From an uncultured Eubacteriales bacterium (GTDB lineage Bacteria; Bacillota; Clostridia; Lachnospirales; Lachnospiraceae), in contig CASFBR010000039.1 of the NCBI GenBank assembly GCA_949292795.1, positions 1 to 44,588 of the forward strand: a stretch of 44,588 bases of DNA, given 5' to 3'. Below are positions 41,732 to 44,588 of this stretch, one piece after another (position 1 is the first letter of the stretch; the number at the start of each line of letters is the position of its first letter). The position numbers and the translations under genes are program-made. Below the pieces are notes generated by a model. The model did no database searches, had not been told where the DNA came from, and saw only the letters and a program-made list of their open reading frames with translations.

Positions 41732-43156
41732 ATGTATACTTATAATCCAAAGTCCATGATCGCTGAAGAATTTATCAATGATGAGGAAATCCAGGAAACA
41801 CTGGATTATGCCCGGAAAAACAAAGATAACCGCGCACTGGTCGACCAGATTTTACACAAAGCCGAAGCAATGAAAGGTATCTCCCACCGGGAGGCGGCCG
41901 TCCTTCTTGAGTGTGAGCTTTCCGATGAGGTTGAAAAAATGTTTGATCTGGCCAAACGCATTAAGCAGCGCTTTTACGGCAACCGTATCGTCATGTTTGC
42001 CCCTTTGTATCTTTCAAACTACTGTGTCAACGGCTGCACCTACTGTCCATATCATATGAAAAACAAACATATCGCCCGCAAAAAGCTCACTCAGGAGGAA
42101 ATCCGCCGGGAAGTGATCGCCTTACAGGATATGGGCCATAAGCGTCTGGCGCTGGAATCCGGGGAGGACCCTAAAATGAATCCGCTGGAATACATTTTGG
42201 AAAGCATCCGCACCGTTTATTCGATCAAGCATAAAAACGGCGCCATCCGCCGGGTAAATGTCAACATTGCGGCCACGACGGTTGAAAATTACAGAAAGCT
42301 CAAAGAGGCCGGCATCGGCACTTATATTTTATTTCAGGAAACCTACAATAAAGAAAGCTATCTGGCACTGCACCCCACCGGCCCCAAGCACGATTATGCC
42401 TATCACACCGAGGCCATGGACCGGGCTATGGAAGGCGGCATCGACGACGTAGGCTGCGGCGTTTTGTTCGGGCTTAATATGTACAAGTATGACCTTGTTG
42501 GACTTTTAATGCATGCCGAGCATCTTGAAGCCGTATGGAATGTAGGCCCTCACACGATCAGCGTGCCCCGTATCTGTCCGGCCGATGATATTGATCCGTC
42601 CACATTCTCCAATGCCGTCCCCGATGATCTTTTCGAAAAGATCGTTGCCCTGATCCGCATTGCCGTTCCTTATACCGGAATGATCATCTCCACAAGAGAA
42701 TCCCGCCGGATGCGCGAGCGCGTGCTGGCCCTTGGCATTTCCCAGATCAGCGGCGGTTCCCGCACAAGCGTCGGCGGCTATGTGGAACCGGAAAAGGATG
42801 AGGATAACAGCGCCCAGTTCGATATTTCCGACACACGGACGTTAGACGAGGTCGTTGGCTGGCTGGCACAGATGGGACATATCCCAAGCTTCTGTACCGC
42901 CTGCTACCGCGAAGGACGCACCGGCGACCGTTTTATGCGTCTGCTTAAATCCGGACAGATCGCCAACTGCTGCCAGCCCAATGCACTGATGACCTTTAAG
43001 GAATATCTGGAGGATTATGCTTCCGATGCCACTAAGGCCATCGGCGAAACGCTCATCGAGCAGGAATTAAAGCATATTGAAAGCGACAAGGTACGTCAGA
43101 TCACCCGGGAACGCCTGGAAAAAATCGCTGCCGGTGCCCGTGATTTCAGATTTTAA
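41732..43156 (+). CDS. hydG: [FeFe]-hydrogenase H-cluster maturase HydG (tyrosine lyase)
   Basis: 474 residues. HydG splits tyrosine to give the CO and CN ligands of the H-cluster. The radical-SAM motif is C98-x3-C102-x2-C105 in YCVNGCTYCPYH. The C-terminal auxiliary cluster site is C-x2-C-x22-C (CTACYREGRTGDRF...NCC). GEDPKMNP and ISVPRICPADDI are family words. It starts at ATG 41732, with AAAGGAGAAG upstream. Length and motifs are complete. Its companions HydE and HydF flank it; the hydrogenase gene itself is not in the window. Confidence 0.97.
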   Translation: MYTYNPKSMIAEEFINDEEIQETLDYARKNKDNRALVDQILHKAEAMKGISHREAAVLLECELSDEVEKMFDLAKRIKQRFYGNRIVMFAPLYLSNYCVNGCTYCPYHMKNKHIARKKLTQEEIRREVIALQDMGHKRLALESGEDPKMNPLEYILESIRTVYSIKHKNGAIRRVNVNIAATTVENYRKLKEAGIGTYILFQETYNKESYLALHPTGPKHDYAYHTEAMDRAMEGGIDDVGCGVLFGLNMYKYDLVGLLMHAEHLEAVWNVGPHTISVPRICPADDIDPSTFSNAVPDDLFEKIVALIRIAVPYTGMIISTRESRRMRERVLALGISQISGGSRTSVGGYVEPEKDEDNSAQFDISDTRTLDEVVGWLAQMGHIPSFCTACYREGRTGDRFMRLLKSGQIANCCQPNALMTFKEYLEDYASDATKAIGETLIEQELKHIESDKVRQITRERLEKIAAGARDFRF

Positions 43157-43200
43157 TTTTAATTTTGATTTCAGATTTTGATTTTGATTTCAGATTTTTA
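43143..43200 (+). repeat. AT-rich simple repeat in the hydG-hydF gap
   Basis: GATTTCAGATTTT-like units are repeated three times with TTTTAATTTTAATTTTG filler, from the last hydG codons to the hydF leader. It is probably slippage-prone. Confidence 0.6.
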
Positions 43201-43217
43201 TGAAAGGATATGATCCT

Positions 43218-44432
43218 ATGAGCTTGAATGAAACACCTCGGGCCAGCAGGCTCCACATTGGTATTTTCGGCCGGACAAACAGCGGAAAGTCCTCGCTTGT
43301 CAATGCTCTGACCGGTCAGCAGGCCGCGCTTGTCTCTGAGCAGGAGGGCACGACGACCGACCCGGTCTATAAGGCAATGGAAATCCACGGACTTGGCCCC
43401 TGTGTTTTTATTGACACCGCCGGCTTTGATGATACAGGGGCGCTTGGAAAGCTGCGCGTCGATGCCACCCGGGAAGCGCTCAAAAAAACAGATATTGCTC
43501 TGCTTGTTCTGACGCAGGCGCCGGCCGAAACAGAATTGCTCTGGCTAAAGCAGATCAAAGGCCGGCACATTCCTGTCCTTATTGTACTTAATAAGTGCGA
43601 TCTTCTTGGCGGGGCCAAAAGTCCGCTTAGCCAGTCGATCCTTGAAAAAATACCGGAGTCTGACGTGTGCATCCCGGTAAGCGCACGCACCGGCGAGGGC
43701 ATCCATCAGCTCCGTCAGGCCCTCATCCGCGCTATGCCCGCTGATGCCCAGCCTGAAAGTATCACCGGAAATCTGGCCGCGCCCAAAGATGTCGTCCTTC
43801 TTGTCATGCCCCAGGACATTCAGGCGCCCCAGGGCCGTCTCATTTTGCCCCAGGTTCAGACAATCCGCGACCTTCTTGATAAAAAATGCAGCGTCATGTG
43901 CTGTACCGCAGACAGTCTTGAGGATACGCTGTCTGCCCTGGCCGCCCCGCCGTCGCTGATCATTACCGACTCTCAGGTTTTTAAAATGGTTTATGAGAAA
44001 AAACCTGCGGCCAGCCGTCTTACATCCTTTTCTGTACTCTTTGCCGCCTATAAAGGCGACGCCGATTATTTTGTCCAGGGCGCCCGGGCCATCAAAGGAC
44101 TGACACCGGCTTCGCGGGTGCTCATCGCAGAGGCATGCACCCATGCGCCTTTGAGCGAGGACATCGGCCGCGAAAAAATACCGGCCATGCTGCGCCGGCT
44201 CACCGGCGGCGAGCTGACCATCGAAATTGTTTCCGGACAGGACTTTCCAAAAGACCTGTCCCCCTATGATCTGATCATCCACTGCGGCGCATGTATGTTT
44301 AACCGCCGCTATGTACTCTCCCGGGTGGAAGAGGCAAAGGCAGCACATGTTCCCATGACCAACTACGGCATGGCCATCGCCTGCCTTACAGGAATCCTGG
44401 ATCAGATACAGATTCCTTCGCATAAAGCTTAA
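43218..44432 (+). CDS. hydF: [FeFe]-hydrogenase H-cluster maturation GTPase HydF
   Basis: 404 residues. The N-terminal GTPase has G1 GRTNSGKSS (18-26), EGTTTDP, G3 DTAGFDDTG and G4 NKCD. A dimerisation domain follows. The C-terminal iron-sulphur domain has C-T-H in EACTHAPLSEDIG and HCGAC in IIHCGACMFNRR, the scaffold site for the diiron subcluster. ATG 43218 is preferred (AAAGGA 9 nt upstream); an in-frame ATG at 43200 lacks a ribosome site. It is the last gene of the operon. A dispersed repeat begins 20 nt after the stop. Confidence 0.95.
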   Translation: MSLNETPRASRLHIGIFGRTNSGKSSLVNALTGQQAALVSEQEGTTTDPVYKAMEIHGLGPCVFIDTAGFDDTGALGKLRVDATREALKKTDIALLVLTQAPAETELLWLKQIKGRHIPVLIVLNKCDLLGGAKSPLSQSILEKIPESDVCIPVSARTGEGIHQLRQALIRAMPADAQPESITGNLAAPKDVVLLVMPQDIQAPQGRLILPQVQTIRDLLDKKCSVMCCTADSLEDTLSALAAPPSLIITDSQVFKMVYEKKPAASRLTSFSVLFAAYKGDADYFVQGARAIKGLTPASRVLIAEACTHAPLSEDIGREKIPAMLRRLTGGELTIEIVSGQDFPKDLSPYDLIIHCGACMFNRRYVLSRVEEAKAAHVPMTNYGMAIACLTGILDQIQIPSHKA

Positions 44433-44452
44433 CCATATCGGAGCATAGATCG

Positions 44453-44588
44453 GATAGGGGAAGATTCCTTCCCCTACCCGATCATCGCGATGCCTCGCTC
44501 ATCTCGTGGCACTGCCACTCGATGACCGTTGCCCGTCGGATGTCCGCCCGTGCAAGCACGGCGGCCGCCCTCCGGGCGTATCGCGCAA
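44453..44588 (+). repeat. Dispersed palindromic repeat, copy C (runs to the window edge)
   Basis: It matches copy A over its first 110 bp with few changes: the AGGGGAAG-N4-CTTCCCCT hairpin, then ATCATCGCGAT, CGCTCATCTCG, GCCACTCGATGACCGTTGCC and the CCGCCCGTGC hairpin. It then lacks the 50 bp middle part with the nested hairpin and joins a tail similar to the end of copy A. It lies 20 nt after the hydF stop. Confidence 0.8.

Noticed and set aside
43545..44423. A 292-codon minus-strand open frame
   Set aside because: It is antisense to hydF, whose GTPase and cluster motifs are complete.

Overview
The window looks like chromosomal DNA of a Gram-positive anaerobe of the Clostridia, most likely Lachnospiraceae. 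This rests on gene content: a type II fatty-acid operon using FabK as enoyl reductase, a complete [FeFe]-hydrogenase maturation set (TM1266-like regulator, HydE, HydG, HydF), AGGAGG-type ribosome binding sites, TTGACA/TATAAT-type promoters and clostridial household genes. No phage, transposase, CRISPR array, rRNA or tRNA was seen.

Layout. 1-4312 (minus): a very large REC/HD-GYP/PAS/PAS/GGDEF/GAF c-di-GMP protein joined by an ATGA overlap to a glycoside hydrolase family 2 enzyme that leaves the window. 4659-6168 (minus): dapA behind a lysine riboswitch, with about 340 nt of palindromic repeat DNA between the riboswitch terminator and the gene. 6312-9257: a two-OB-fold SSB-like protein and divergent typA. 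9506-14530 (minus): AAA ATPase, ppx-type phosphatase and ppk1, a polyphosphate operon. 14628-17985 (minus): rlmI-like methyltransferase, adenosine deaminase and pheA, tightly packed. 18128-21156: corA, a small membrane protein and a carboxylesterase.

21261-31102 (minus) is the fatty-acid locus in the order of transcription acpP-fabK-(terminator, promoter)-fabD-fabG-fabF-accB-fabZ-accC-accD-accA-nitronate monooxygenase-like. It supplies malonyl-CoA and malonyl-ACP and runs the elongation cycle. fabH and a regulator gene are absent here. Two TTTGA-TAT-TCAAA dyads of the FabT type lie on the -10 boxes of the acpP and fabD promoters, so both parts are probably co-repressed. 31110-36573 holds a small membrane protein, a GntP permease, a YdcF-like protein, an acidic alanine-rich anchored protein, a triple-S1 protein and a PHP phosphoesterase. 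The PHP gene overlaps the upstream OLD-like ATPase/TOPRIM gene (36563-38434), whose leader contains four 17-bp tandem repeats. 38660-39664 is an orphan NMT1-type binding lipoprotein.

39684-39998 is a gene-free unit with a consensus promoter and a strong terminator, a candidate small RNA or leader ahead of the hydrogenase maturation operon (40198-44432, plus).

A modular palindromic repeat occurs three times (5706-5892, 9262-9370 and 44453 to the window end). A second hairpin module occurs twice with a compensatory base-pair change. These repeats and the candidate RNA are the least explained sequences. Promoter, operator and RNA calls come from reading the sequence only and have no experimental or database support.
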